Shown piece after piece: positions 16,374 to 25,091 of a stretch of DNA of 33,684 nucleotides. The stretch spans positions 33,641 through 67,324 of the forward strand of contig NZ_HE610999.1 of the NCBI RefSeq assembly GCF_000285555.1. The letters are read 5' to 3'. The first letter of the stretch is position 1, and each line of letters starts with the position of its first letter. Both the position numbers and the translations under genes were made by a program. A model generated the notes under the pieces. It was not told where the DNA came from. It saw nothing but the letters and a program-made list of their open reading frames with translations, and searched no databases. Origin of the DNA: Kurthia massiliensis (GTDB lineage: Bacteria > Bacillota > Bacilli > Bacillales_A > Planococcaceae).

Positions 16374-16495
16374 TCATAACAATTGAACGATTTGTTCATC
16401 TGTCGGCATATTTCGATCAAGCTCTTCTGCAAAAGCAGCCATTGGTAATGTAGTAAGCAATGTTGTAGTCGCTATACTTAATAATATTTTTTCAT
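16374..16495 (-). pseudogene. Remnant of a secreted-protein gene (signal peptide only)
   Basis: Leftward ATG at 16495 followed by six A; one more A would give MKKILLSIATTTLLTTLPMA, a good signal peptide ending AFA-EELDRNMPTDEQIVQLL, then a stop at 16374. As it stands the first frame ends after five codons. After the stop no further coding frame is evident. Probably the 5' stump of an exported protein gene, perhaps a protease or peptide precursor; identity unknown. The rest of 16273-16566 holds only this and the terminator. Confidence 0.5.
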
Positions 16496-16527
16496 ATATT
16501 TCTTACATTTTTTTACATTATAACACG

Positions 16528-16562
16528 CAAAAAAACCTCTCGAAGCTCGTCGAGAAGTTTTG
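16528..16562 (-). terminator. Intrinsic terminator after the 16567 gene
   Basis: Read leftward: AAACTTCTCGA...TCGAGAGGTTT followed by a T run, starting just past the stop codon. Confidence 0.8.
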
Positions 16563-16566
16563 TACA

Positions 16567-17040
16567 TTATTGTTTTAAAAAGCGTTGTAACAACTTCATT
16601 TCTTTCGTTACATCCGTCTCACCATCGAGTTGGATTTTGTGCTGCATCGCATCGTTGAGCTGTTGCCAAATTTGATCGCTCATTGGCGTGAACTCCTCAA
16701 TCGTAATGCGAGATGGCCAATATTTTTCAAAATCACTTCGGAAACGTTGCACAACTTGATCGCTAATAAAATACATGTCGCGGAACGTCAGCACAGCGGT
16801 CGCATTTGAAAGATCGGTGCGATCATGCTTGCAGACGAGCGTCACAGCGTCAATTTCACGCAATTCATATAAGCGTACATAGACTGACTGCAGTAATTCA
16901 TAAATCATTTGTCTTTCTTGCCACTGTTCGATTGATGGTCTTGTCATATGACGCATTTGATAATCAATCTGATACAGACGACATTCCACAATGTTCAATG
17001 CTTCACCAATACGCATATAATCCGTTGCATAGTGATTCAT
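16567..17040 (-). CDS. Uncharacterised cytoplasmic protein
   Basis: 157 residues, soluble, no signal peptide or membrane segment. N-terminal half is helical with many Met, Tyr, Gln and Arg (RLYQIDYQMRHMTRPSIEQW). A beta-rich middle (AVLTFRDMYFISDQVVQRF) follows, and a helical C-terminus. Not recognised. AGAGGAG stands about 10 nt before the ATG. A single-gene unit with its own terminator, divergent from the M4 protease gene. The reading frame looks real: long, well spaced from neighbours and with normal codon use. Confidence 0.65.
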   Translation of the reverse strand: MNHYATDYMRIGEALNIVECRLYQIDYQMRHMTRPSIEQWQERQMIYELLQSVYVRLYELREIDAVTLVCKHDRTDLSNATAVLTFRDMYFISDQVVQRFRSDFEKYWPSRITIEEFTPMSDQIWQQLNDAMQHKIQLDGETDVTKEMKLLQRFLKQ

Positions 17041-17300
17041 ATCGAATCGGCTCCTCTTACTTTAAATATCTACTACTATTATACAATCATTACGCAATAT
17101 GCACTATTAAATTGCTTAAACCGAATGAAATTTAGTAAATGATTAGAAAATGTACGCCATAATCTAAAAATCTACTGTTTTTCCCTCACATATTTCGAGC
17201 TGTTTCTTTGACGCTTTAAACGACGAGAGGATTTTGCTTTCCGTGAAAATTTTTTGATTATTTTGACTGATGATTCATTCAATTTAGCATCAATATCATC

Positions 17301-17427
17301 ATAATTCAGATTGAGCGAATTGGTTTATTTTGCATTTTTTTATATTTTTCTATAGACAACGACACGCTGTCTATCACATAATAGCGGACAAGAATATCAT
17401 ATTTTTAATATTCTAATAATTCAGATT
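17301..17427 (+). promoter_or_regulatory. Repeat-rich promoter region of the M4 protease gene
   Basis: The 400-nt gap 17041-17442 holds no gene I can support. It contains a perfect 12-nt direct repeat ATAATTCAGATT at 17301-17312 and 17416-17427, the second copy just before the ribosome binding site. Between them is a perfect inverted repeat ATAGACA (17352-17358) / TGTCTAT (17368-17374). A possible promoter is TTGCAT (17330) and TATAGA (17351), 15 nt apart, so the inverted repeat would overlap the -10 as an operator does. Confidence 0.4.
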
Positions 17428-17442
17428 AGAGGAGTGTTTTCC

Positions 17443-18981
17443 ATGAACTATCGTCACTTATTAAAAGCGGGTATCGCTGCTTCAATGTTGCTTGTCGGAA
17501 CAGGAACAGTTGCGCAAGCACAAACAACGAAAACGATCGATGCACAGCAAAGTACGTTTGCTGATGAAAAGATCACGTCTAAAAAAGAAGCGAAGTCGCT
17601 TTTAAAGGCACTACCCGATAATACGAAAGCACAACAAAACTATGATCAATACGAAGTTGTCGATGTAGAAAAAGATGACTTGAACTATACTCACTACACA
17701 TTAAAGCCAAAAGCTGACAATGCGTATGCGGCAAATAAAGTCGTAAAAGTACACGTCGATGACAAGCAAAAAGTTGTTCTCGTCAACGGTGATTTAAACG
17801 CCAAAAAACTATCACCGAAAAATAACAAAAAATTATCAGAAAACCAAGCAATCAACAAGGCTTTTAAAGCGATCAAGCAAGACCAAAACAAAGTAAAAAA
17901 TATTAATAACGCAAAAACAGTGAACAATATTTCTTATGGCGTCAATGACGATGGGACAAAGCTTATTTATGCGGTAGATATCGCTTATGTATCTCCTGAA
18001 GCAGCGCGTTGGAAAATCGAAGTCGATGCTGAAACGGGTGACGTACTGAAAAAGCAAAATATTTTAGCGGAAGCGGCCGCTATTGGTTCGGGTATCGGTG
18101 TGAACGGTGATACGAAATCACCACTAAACATCTCAACGACGACAGGTGGTTATACATTAACGGATGTGACGCATACAGGCAAAATTAATACGTACGATGC
18201 GCGTAACGGTACATCAAGTTTATACACAATTACAAATGCGACAAAAACGTTTACGACAACAGCTCAACGTGCAGCAGTGGACGCGCACTATTACGCTGAC
18301 CAAGTATACGATTACTATTTAAACACACATAACCGTAATAGTTACGACGGCAAAGGTGCTCCAATCAATTCAGTCGTACACTATTCTCGCAACTACAATA
18401 ATGCGTTCTGGAATGGTCAATACATGGTATATGGCGATGGTGACGGCCGTACATTTACAGCGTTATCTGGTGCAAATGATGTCATCGCACATGAATTAAC
18501 ACACGCTGTCACAGAAACGTCGGCAAACCTTGCTTACGAAAATCAACCAGGTGCGTTAAACGAATCATTCTCTGACGTTTTCGGTTACTTTGTCGATCCT
18601 GAAGATTGGTTAATGGGTGAAGATGTATATACACCAGGTGTGGCAGGAGATGCATTACGTAGCTTATCGAACCCAACATTATACGATCAACCGGCACATA
18701 TGAATCAATATCAAAACTTACCGAATACAGAAGAGGGTGATTGGGGCGGCGTGCATATTAATAGCGGTATTCCAAACAAAGCAGCTTACAATACAATTCA
18801 AGCAATCGGTAAAGCAAAAGCTGAAAAAATTTACTATCGTGCATTAACACAATACTTAACAGCGAATGCACAATTTGTAGATGCGAAAAAAGCACTCGTG
18901 CAATCAGCGAACGATTTATACGGTTCAACAGAAGCACAAGCAGTCACATCGGCGTGGAACTCAGTTGGTGTCACAAACTAA
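17443..18981 (+). CDS. Secreted thermolysin-like M4 metalloprotease (bacillolysin type)
   Basis: 512-residue preproenzyme. Signal peptide about 1-27 (GTVAQA-QT), FTP/PepSY propeptide to about residue 210, then the mature catalytic domain. The zinc site is HELTH at 350-354 with Glu374 in GALNESFSDVFGYF; His438 in GVHINSGIPNKAAY matches the transition-state histidine of thermolysin. Length matches bacillolysins (about 510-550). Neutral protease for extracellular protein use. The ATG at 17443 has AGAGGAG 8 nt upstream; a GTG three codons earlier is too close to it. Upstream repeats suggest regulated expression. A strong terminator follows. Confidence 0.95.
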   Translation: MNYRHLLKAGIAASMLLVGTGTVAQAQTTKTIDAQQSTFADEKITSKKEAKSLLKALPDNTKAQQNYDQYEVVDVEKDDLNYTHYTLKPKADNAYAANKVVKVHVDDKQKVVLVNGDLNAKKLSPKNNKKLSENQAINKAFKAIKQDQNKVKNINNAKTVNNISYGVNDDGTKLIYAVDIAYVSPEAARWKIEVDAETGDVLKKQNILAEAAAIGSGIGVNGDTKSPLNISTTTGGYTLTDVTHTGKINTYDARNGTSSLYTITNATKTFTTTAQRAAVDAHYYADQVYDYYLNTHNRNSYDGKGAPINSVVHYSRNYNNAFWNGQYMVYGDGDGRTFTALSGANDVIAHELTHAVTETSANLAYENQPGALNESFSDVFGYFVDPEDWLMGEDVYTPGVAGDALRSLSNPTLYDQPAHMNQYQNLPNTEEGDWGGVHINSGIPNKAAYNTIQAIGKAKAEKIYYRALTQYLTANAQFVDAKKALVQSANDLYGSTEAQAVTSAWNSVGVTN

Positions 18982-18992
18982 TTTAAACAACG

Positions 18993-19027
18993 AGAGCACT
19001 CACAGTGAAGATGTGAGTGCTTTTTTA
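18993..19027 (+). terminator. Intrinsic terminator after the M4 protease
   Basis: AGCACTCACA, 7-nt loop, TGTGAGTGCT and six or more T. Perfect 10-bp stem. Confidence 0.9.
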
Positions 19028-19112
19028 TATTTAAAGTTCTTTATACCTATATTTATTTAGTGACTATAGTTTTAAAATATAACTATATTTAGGATATGGG
19101 GGGGAGACAACA

Positions 19113-19658
19113 TTGAAAAAGTTATTACTTGCAGCGACACTCGCTTTTGGCGCTACAACAGCAATTCAAGCAACAACAACACCGACAATAGAGGCAAGCG
19201 CGAAAAGCTATGCGATGTCTAATGCTTTTGCGAAAGATTTGCGCAATGGGACAATGCCACGTGCGAAAATTAAAGTTGGTTCAACATTTAGTACATTAAA
19301 GAAAAAATATCCAAATAGAAAATTTGGAGAGTCGGAAAGCTTTTTCCACTATAGGGTTAATAGTGAAGATTCTTTCGCATTTATGCGTAACGGTAGCTAT
19401 GTAAAAAATAATGATAAAGTAGTTGTTTTCTACCGTACTTATGATTACCTTATTTCGAAATCGTCTATCCAAAAACATTTTGGTAAACCTGTATTGTCAA
19501 AACCGCTTTGGGATTTTGAAGGAGAAGGCTACTCTCGTGGAAGCATTTATAAAGCTGGTAAATATTATATCGACTATAGTACCTTCAATGGAAAAACATC
19601 ACTTTTAGTAGGAACTAAAATCGGTGTCGGACTCAATTCAAACTCACAAATTAAGTAG
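19113..19658 (+). CDS. Small secreted protein of unknown function (TTG start)
   Basis: 181 residues. Signal peptide MKKLLLAATLAFGATTAIQA, cleavage likely at IEASA-KS. The mature part has AKIKVGSTFSTLKKKYPNRK, then a beta-rich domain and YKAGKYYIDY. That KIxxGxTxxTLKKxx...YKxGKYY pattern recurs in the protein at 24503 in this window, so they look like distant paralogues. The start is TTG behind a very strong GGGGGGGAG. A short inverted repeat ATAGTT...AACTAT lies about 35 nt upstream. No catalytic motif seen. Confidence 0.7.
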   Translation: MKKLLLAATLAFGATTAIQATTTPTIEASAKSYAMSNAFAKDLRNGTMPRAKIKVGSTFSTLKKKYPNRKFGESESFFHYRVNSEDSFAFMRNGSYVKNNDKVVVFYRTYDYLISKSSIQKHFGKPVLSKPLWDFEGEGYSRGSIYKAGKYYIDYSTFNGKTSLLVGTKIGVGLNSNSQIK

Positions 19659-19697
19659 TAGAAAAAAGTACATTTTCTTATATTTATTTCCGAACGT

Positions 19698-19737
19698 AAA
19701 AACAGCTCCTACTCCATCGAGTAAGAGCTGCTTTTTT
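19698..19737. terminator. Bidirectional terminator
   Basis: AGCTCCTACTC / GAGTAAGAGCT with A and T runs on either side, between two convergent genes. Confidence 0.85.
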
Positions 19738-20458
19738 ATGCCAATCTTCTTTGTTGAATAAACGACGCAACGACCGCAACGGCAATAATTGCTGCACAGA
19801 TGTACGCTGTTATGACGAGCGACGTCGCCTCATTCACTGTACCGATACCGATAATCGCCCAAACGAAAACGAGCGCGTAAAATTGATCGCGACGCGTATA
19901 AAGTGTAGCAATACAGAGTAATAGCGCAACGATTAACAATCCGATTGTCCCCGGCACTTCCCCAATTCCTAAACTCACATCGTAATGTTTGAGTGTATAC
20001 GCCATGTTGGCAATCGTTGCAACAGAAATCCATCCTAAATAAAGTGAGAATGGCAGTCGCCCACCGAAATGTTTATCCCCTTTTGGATATGCCATATACA
20101 GGACGATTAAGTTAATGAGTAATGCAATCATCATCAATTGTGCCAACCAGAAAATTTCATAATGCCATGTGAGTAACCATAATACGTTAAACACACATGT
20201 GCCTAAAAATAAGTACACTTTACGTTGTGACAGTTCTTCATGTTTGCCGACACGTAGTAGTTGAATGATGAGCCAAATACCGACGAGTACATAAATGAGC
20301 CCCCAAATGGAAAAAACGTAGCCATCTGGTGTAAATAGCACGGTTAATCTATCCGAGATTTCTTGTTGCGATTGACCGTTAATATGCCCTGTACCGCCTA
20401 ATGCATTCACGCCAATCATCACCGCAAAAAAGATGACCATCAAAACCCAATTTTTCAT
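19736..20458 (-). CDS. TspO/MBR-like tryptophan-rich membrane protein
   Basis: About 240 residues, six to seven hydrophobic helices. FTPDGYVFSIWGLIYVLVGI near residue 45 is the signature of the TspO/MBR-related integral membrane family, with further Trp-rich helices (VLWLLTWHYEIFW). Role unknown in this family branch; TspO proteins bind porphyrins and other lipophilic ligands. The ATG at 20458 follows AAGGGGTGAG; the GTG three codons earlier lies inside that site. Divergent from the formate dehydrogenase gene over about 140 nt. Confidence 0.75.
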   Translation of the reverse strand: MKNWVLMVIFFAVMIGVNALGGTGHINGQSQQEISDRLTVLFTPDGYVFSIWGLIYVLVGIWLIIQLLRVGKHEELSQRKVYLFLGTCVFNVLWLLTWHYEIFWLAQLMMIALLINLIVLYMAYPKGDKHFGGRLPFSLYLGWISVATIANMAYTLKHYDVSLGIGEVPGTIGLLIVALLLCIATLYTRRDQFYALVFVWAIIGIGTVNEATSLVITAYICAAIIAVAVVASFIQQRRLA

Positions 20459-20595
20459 ATGTCTCACCCCTTATTAGTCCCTTTCCTTCTTTTCATAAAA
20501 AGAAAACGTCTCCTATACGATGAAACTGTTCCCCCGTTTATCCTTTGCGCCATTCGGGAAAATTGTAATGTAACACTTTTGAGAGGGGGATTTTT

Positions 20596-23544
20596 ATGGT
20601 TCAGATTATTGTAAATGGCGAATGTTACAGTGTTAGCGACGGGCAATCAATCGTTGATGCCTTGAATACATTAGCAATTGCCCACCCGCAAATTTGCTAT
20701 ACACCACCGTTAAATCCAGCACAAACGTGTGATACGTGTATTGCCGAGGTAGATGGCAAACTCGTGCGGACGTGTAGTACACCTGTAAAAGAAGGTATGC
20801 GTATTCAGCTAGATACGGACCGTGCAGAAAAAGCGCGAAAAGAAGCGATGAACCGGATTTTAGCGAACCATGAGCTGTACTGTACGGTTTGTGAAAATAA
20901 CAACGGCAATTGTAAAGTGCATAACACCGTTGAACTTATGGGTATCGAAGATCAAAAATATCCATTTTCGGCAAAAGTATCGGGTCGTTACGTCGATGAT
21001 TCTCACCCGTTTTACCGTTATGATCCAAATCAATGTATCGCTTGTGGGCAATGTGTGGAAATTTGCCAAACGGTGCAAGTAAATGAAACGTTGTCGATGG
21101 ATTGGCAACGCGACCGTCCGATTGTGCTTTGGGACGGTGGAGCGACGATTAACGAATCGTCATGCGTCGGCTGTGGACAATGTGTAACCGTTTGTCCATG
21201 TAATGCATTACAAGAAAAATCGATGCTAAACGAAGCGGGTTATTTAACGAGTATGGAAAAACCGCTTTGGAATAAGATGGTTGAAGTCGTAAAAGAAGTG
21301 GAACCGCCGTACAGCCTTATTTTTGCGCTATCTGATATCGAATCCTCTATGCGTAAAAATCAAATTAAAAAGACGAAAACAGTATGTACGTTTTGTGGTG
21401 TCGGCTGTTCATTCGATGTTTGGACGAAAGACCGCAAAATTTTAAAAATCCAGCCTGAAGACGGCCCTGTCAATGCGCTATCAACATGTGTAAAAGGAAA
21501 ATTTGGTTATGATTACGTTAATGATGAAGGTCGTCTCGCTGCGCCACTTATTCGTCAAGGCGACGAATTTGTCGAAGTTTCATGGGAAGAAGCGATTCAA
21601 TTCGCGGCAAATGGCTTAAGACGTGTAAAAGAACAATATGGTAGCGATGCAATCGGTGTTATTTCTTCTTCTAAAATTACGAATGAAGAAAACTATGTCC
21701 TTCAAAAATTTGCGCGCCAAATAATCGGCACGAACAATGTTGATAACTGTTCACGCTATTGCCAAACGCCTGCAACAGACGGTCTTTTCCGAACGGTCGG
21801 CATGGGTGGCGATGCGGGGACGATTGAAGATATTGAAAGCGCAGGACTTGTCATGATCGTTGGTGCAAACTCTGCGGAAGCACACCCTGTTCTAGCTTCT
21901 CGTGTGAAACGTGCGCACAAATTTAACGGTCAAAAATTAATCGTCGCCGATTTACGTCGCAACGAAATGGCCACGCGTGCAGACGTCTTTTTACACCCGA
22001 AACAAGGGACGGACCAAGCATGGATTATGGGTGTGACGAAATATATCATTGACCAAGGCTGGCACGATGAAGCCTTTATTCAGGACAATACAGTTAATTT
22101 TGATGACTATTACGCAAGCCTTGAAGAATACACATTAGACTATGTAGAAAGTGTGACGGGTATCCCACAAGCGCAACTGATCGAAACAGCGCGCATGATT
22201 CATGAAGCGGACGGCACGTGTATTTTATGGGGTATGGGTGTCACACAAAACGTCGGTGGTAGTCATACGAGCGCAGCGATTTCGAATTTATTGCTCGTAA
22301 CAGGCAATTATCGTAGACACGGAGCAGGTGCTTATCCGTTACGCGGTCATAACAACGTACAAGGTGCTTGTGATATGGGTACATTGCCAAATCAGTTCCC
22401 TGGTTATCAAAAAGTGTTTGATGAAAATGCCAATGCGAAATTCTCTGCGGCGTACGGTGTCGACATTCCAACAGAACCTGGGCTGAATCATATCGAAATG
22501 ATGGACGCTATCGGTAAGGGCGACATTCAAGCGCTCTATATCGTCGGTGAAGAAGTAGCGCTTGTAGACGACAACTTAAATCAAGCGCGTCAATATTTAA
22601 GTGACTTGCCTTTTTTAATCGTTCAAGACATTACATTATCTGAAACAGCACAATATGCAGACGTCATTTTTCCTGGCGCTCCGTCACTTGAAAAAGAAGG
22701 CACGTTCACAAATACAGAACGTCGCGTTCAACGACTTCACGAAGCGCTCGAACCATTTGGCGAATCAAAACCAGATTGGGCCATTACACAATTGCTGGCG
22801 AATGCCCTCGGTGGCGATTGGCGTTATAGCGGTCCTGGGGATATTTTTAAAGAAATGACGCGTCTCACACCGCTATTTGCGCAAGCCGATTATGAAGCAT
22901 TAGCTGGATACAATAGTTTTTTCTGGGGTAGCAATGACGGTGCGAGTACACCACTTTTATATGTGGACGGCTTTAACTTCCCAGATAAAAAAGCACGCTT
23001 TGCGATTCACGATTGGGTAGAGCCGGTGAAGTTCGACAAACAATATGATTTACATGTAAACAATGGCCGTCTGCTTGAACAATTCCATGAAGGGAATATG
23101 ACGCGGAAATCAGCTGGTTTAAATTCACGTTTACCAGAAACATTCGTCGAAGTATCACCAGAATTGGCCGCAGAACGTCAAATTCCTGAAAATGCGCTCG
23201 TTCGTTTAAGCTCACCATTCGGTAGCGTAAAAGTACCTGTCGTTATTACCGATCGCGTGAGTGGTAACGAGCTGTTTTTACCGATGCATACGCGTCATAA
23301 AGATCTTGCGATTAATATGCTGACAGGTGCCGGATTTGATGAAAATACGAGCACGCCAGCATTTAAGCAAACAAAAGTAAAACTAGAAATTATCGGAGAA
23401 GCTGCGAAAAACCCGCTTCCGAAAAACAACCAACGTAATTTAAAACGTCATCCACTTATGAGTGTCGAAGTTGATAAAAAATGGAGACGTGCAGATTATG
23501 TCGAGTTAACAGATGGAGGTGTCGACCATGGCAAAGCCGATTAA
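20596..23544 (+). CDS. fdhA: Formate dehydrogenase alpha subunit, molybdopterin-dependent
   Basis: 982 residues, cytoplasmic, like Bacillus YjgC/YrhE and staphylococcal FdhA. Cofactor sites in order: 2Fe-2S Cys34, 45, 48, 60; His-Cys3 4Fe-4S His92, Cys96, 99, 106; two ferredoxin 4Fe-4S clusters, Cys147/150/153/157 and Cys190/193/196/200; MopB 4Fe-4S Cys264, 267, 271, 298. Cys389 in NCSRYCQTPATDGL takes the place of selenocysteine as Mo ligand. Oxidises formate to CO2, possibly passing electrons to NAD or another acceptor. GAGAGGGGG precedes the ATG. The gene overlaps the DUF1641 gene by 17 nt, the usual pairing. Gene symbol by homology of form. Confidence 0.93.
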   Translation: MVQIIVNGECYSVSDGQSIVDALNTLAIAHPQICYTPPLNPAQTCDTCIAEVDGKLVRTCSTPVKEGMRIQLDTDRAEKARKEAMNRILANHELYCTVCENNNGNCKVHNTVELMGIEDQKYPFSAKVSGRYVDDSHPFYRYDPNQCIACGQCVEICQTVQVNETLSMDWQRDRPIVLWDGGATINESSCVGCGQCVTVCPCNALQEKSMLNEAGYLTSMEKPLWNKMVEVVKEVEPPYSLIFALSDIESSMRKNQIKKTKTVCTFCGVGCSFDVWTKDRKILKIQPEDGPVNALSTCVKGKFGYDYVNDEGRLAAPLIRQGDEFVEVSWEEAIQFAANGLRRVKEQYGSDAIGVISSSKITNEENYVLQKFARQIIGTNNVDNCSRYCQTPATDGLFRTVGMGGDAGTIEDIESAGLVMIVGANSAEAHPVLASRVKRAHKFNGQKLIVADLRRNEMATRADVFLHPKQGTDQAWIMGVTKYIIDQGWHDEAFIQDNTVNFDDYYASLEEYTLDYVESVTGIPQAQLIETARMIHEADGTCILWGMGVTQNVGGSHTSAAISNLLLVTGNYRRHGAGAYPLRGHNNVQGACDMGTLPNQFPGYQKVFDENANAKFSAAYGVDIPTEPGLNHIEMMDAIGKGDIQALYIVGEEVALVDDNLNQARQYLSDLPFLIVQDITLSETAQYADVIFPGAPSLEKEGTFTNTERRVQRLHEALEPFGESKPDWAITQLLANALGGDWRYSGPGDIFKEMTRLTPLFAQADYEALAGYNSFFWGSNDGASTPLLYVDGFNFPDKKARFAIHDWVEPVKFDKQYDLHVNNGRLLEQFHEGNMTRKSAGLNSRLPETFVEVSPELAAERQIPENALVRLSSPFGSVKVPVVITDRVSGNELFLPMHTRHKDLAINMLTGAGFDENTSTPAFKQTKVKLEIIGEAAKNPLPKNNQRNLKRHPLMSVEVDKKWRRADYVELTDGGVDHGKAD

Positions 23545-24004
23545 TACGGTACAACTAAAGCGACCGACGCAAGAAGAACTCGAGAAGTTACAGCTGGAGC
23601 GCTTATTATCAGACATTGCGGCGAATGAAGACGGCATTCGCAAATTGCTCAGCATTACGAAACAACTCAATGATATGGGTGGACTCGATGCTGTCGACCA
23701 TTTGTTAAAATCACGTACAGAAGTCGGCCATATCGTCGTCGACCAAGTCCAAAAACCAGCTACGAAAAATTTAATTTTACTGCTACAAACAATTGCAGGC
23801 ATTGGCGCTTCTGTTGACCGTTCCGCAACGGAAGATTTGTTGCAGGCAATTAAGACCGAACATGAGCAAGGGGCCACAACACGCGCACCACGTCGATATG
23901 CATTAAAAGGAATCTTTAAACTCGTTGGAGACCCTGACGTATGGCGTGCGACAGCGATGGCATTTGTCGTTTTAAAGGGCATTGGTTCGATGATGAAAAA
24001 ATAA
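23528..24004 (+). CDS. DUF1641 protein, formate dehydrogenase partner
   Basis: 158 residues resembling Bacillus YjgD. It has an acidic helical N-terminus (RPTQEELEKLQLERLLSDIA) and an LVGDPDVWRATAMAFVVLKG segment typical of DUF1641. GGAGGTG is 6 nt before the ATG at 23528, inside the end of fdhA, so translation is coupled. Presumed accessory or small subunit of the formate dehydrogenase; mechanism not established by sequence. Confidence 0.88.
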   Translation: MAKPINTVQLKRPTQEELEKLQLERLLSDIAANEDGIRKLLSITKQLNDMGGLDAVDHLLKSRTEVGHIVVDQVQKPATKNLILLLQTIAGIGASVDRSATEDLLQAIKTEHEQGATTRAPRRYALKGIFKLVGDPDVWRATAMAFVVLKGIGSMMKK

Positions 24005-24005
24005 T

Positions 24006-24046
24006 AAAAGGAGGTTCATGCTGACCATGAACCTCCTTTTTATTTA
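24006..24046. terminator. Bidirectional terminator after the formate dehydrogenase operon
   Basis: AAAAGGAGGTTCATG, short loop, CATGAACCTCCTTTTT: perfect 15-bp stem, convergent with the next leftward gene. Confidence 0.92.
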
Positions 24047-24436
24047 GACAAAAAATGAATATATCCAAATGCCAATACTCGGTATCAATAACACGATGAC
24101 ATACACCCATTTTAATGGGAAACACATCATCATTCGATCAATGATAAAGAATGTTGCAGCGGCTATCATACCAAGCCACCATAACAATATCCCTGCTATG
24201 CAATGGAATAGACCTGAAATAAGATGCTGCGCGATGCGATTTTTCGTCAGCAACCCACTAAGCCAATCACTCGCAAACGACGCAAATAAACCGTACGTTA
24301 GTACAATCATTGACGTGAACGTATAACCAACGACAAAATCTGCTAAAGTAGTTCGTTCACCCATCCACCATAAAGCAAATAACGCACTCGTAATCATGCC
24401 AGCTATTAACTTTCTTTTAAACCATGCTGCTTTCAT
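24044..24436 (-). CDS. Small four-helix membrane protein, family shared with 25092
   Basis: 130 residues with about four hydrophobic helices: IAGMITSALFALWW, FTSMIVLTYGLFASFASDWL, ISGLFHCIAGILLWWLGMIA, VYVIVLLIPSIGIWIYSFF. Conserved between the two copies: VLTYGL..S..SDWLS, HC.G.IL(W)..G.IAA, FF.IDR. Function not recognised. The ATG at 24436 has AAGGGGAC upstream; an earlier in-frame start falls in the preceding terminator. Confidence 0.65.
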   Translation of the reverse strand: MKAAWFKRKLIAGMITSALFALWWMGERTTLADFVVGYTFTSMIVLTYGLFASFASDWLSGLLTKNRIAQHLISGLFHCIAGILLWWLGMIAAATFFIIDRMMMCFPLKWVYVIVLLIPSIGIWIYSFFV

Positions 24437-24468
24437 TATCTTGTCCCCTTTTCCATATGCATACGGTA

Positions 24469-24501
24469 TAAAAAAAGAATCGCATTTCGCAATTCTCATT
24501 T
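24469..24501 (-). terminator. Intrinsic terminator after the 24503 gene
   Basis: Read leftward: GAATTGC-GAAAT-GCGATTC followed by seven T, directly after the stop codon. Confidence 0.75.
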
Positions 24502-24502
24502 T

Positions 24503-25036
24503 TTAATCATTTACCCATAATCCTGTATAAGATAGGTCGTTTTTCTTACCTACCGATAAAGTAACTGTATTGTTCGCACGCGCTTTATGCATGACATAAT
24601 ATTTACCGCTTTTATAGGCGTTACGATAAATATAGCTGTCATAAAATTGTCCACCAATATAAGTATGATTTTTAAACGTTTGTTGCATGACAGAAGCTGT
24701 TAGTTTTTTCGTGAAACTAGATTGTTTAAACGTACGGTCAATGGCATATACTTTTGTTGAGCCGTAAACAGATGATTTACTAAATTTAGGGAATAAATAA
24801 ATGGCTGTTGAGTTTCTCGTTGCATAATACACACCCATTTCTGAATCATACAACTTACCGCCTTTAACCGATTTCTTTAAAGTGTTGTATGTCATGCCAA
24901 TTTTCCCTGGTGTTTTCGGTAATTTCCCTTGTGCGCCAAGTGTTTTCACCGTCGTTGGTGAAACTGCTGCTTGCGCAACACCTGCACTACTAAACATTAG
25001 TGATGCTGCTAATACTGTACCGATTAATTTTTTCAT
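24503..25036 (-). CDS. Small secreted protein, distant paralogue of 19113
   Basis: About 177 residues. Signal peptide MKKLIGTVLAASLMFSSAGV, cleavage at AQA-AV. Mature protein has GKIGMTYNTLKKSVKGGKLY and later YKSGKYYVMHKARANNTVTL, the same order of motifs as the protein at 19113. Start uncertain: the ATG at 25036 is better spaced from GAAGGG than the ATG at 25045. It lies between two paralogous membrane-protein genes. Function unknown. Confidence 0.65.
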   Translation of the reverse strand: MKKLIGTVLAASLMFSSAGVAQAAVSPTTVKTLGAQGKLPKTPGKIGMTYNTLKKSVKGGKLYDSEMGVYYATRNSTAIYLFPKFSKSSVYGSTKVYAIDRTFKQSSFTKKLTASVMQQTFKNHTYIGGQFYDSYIYRNAYKSGKYYVMHKARANNTVTLSVGKKNDLSYTGLWVND

Positions 25037-25091
25037 TTCCTTCATACCCTTCTTTTTAACCAGTCATATTTTATCAAAAAAGTGGAAATGT

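Noticed and set aside
20860..23218. Multiple antisense and out-of-frame open frames across the formate dehydrogenase gene
   Set aside because: They lie within a gene whose five cofactor sites are all in the correct frame; none has a ribosome binding site or recognisable motif.
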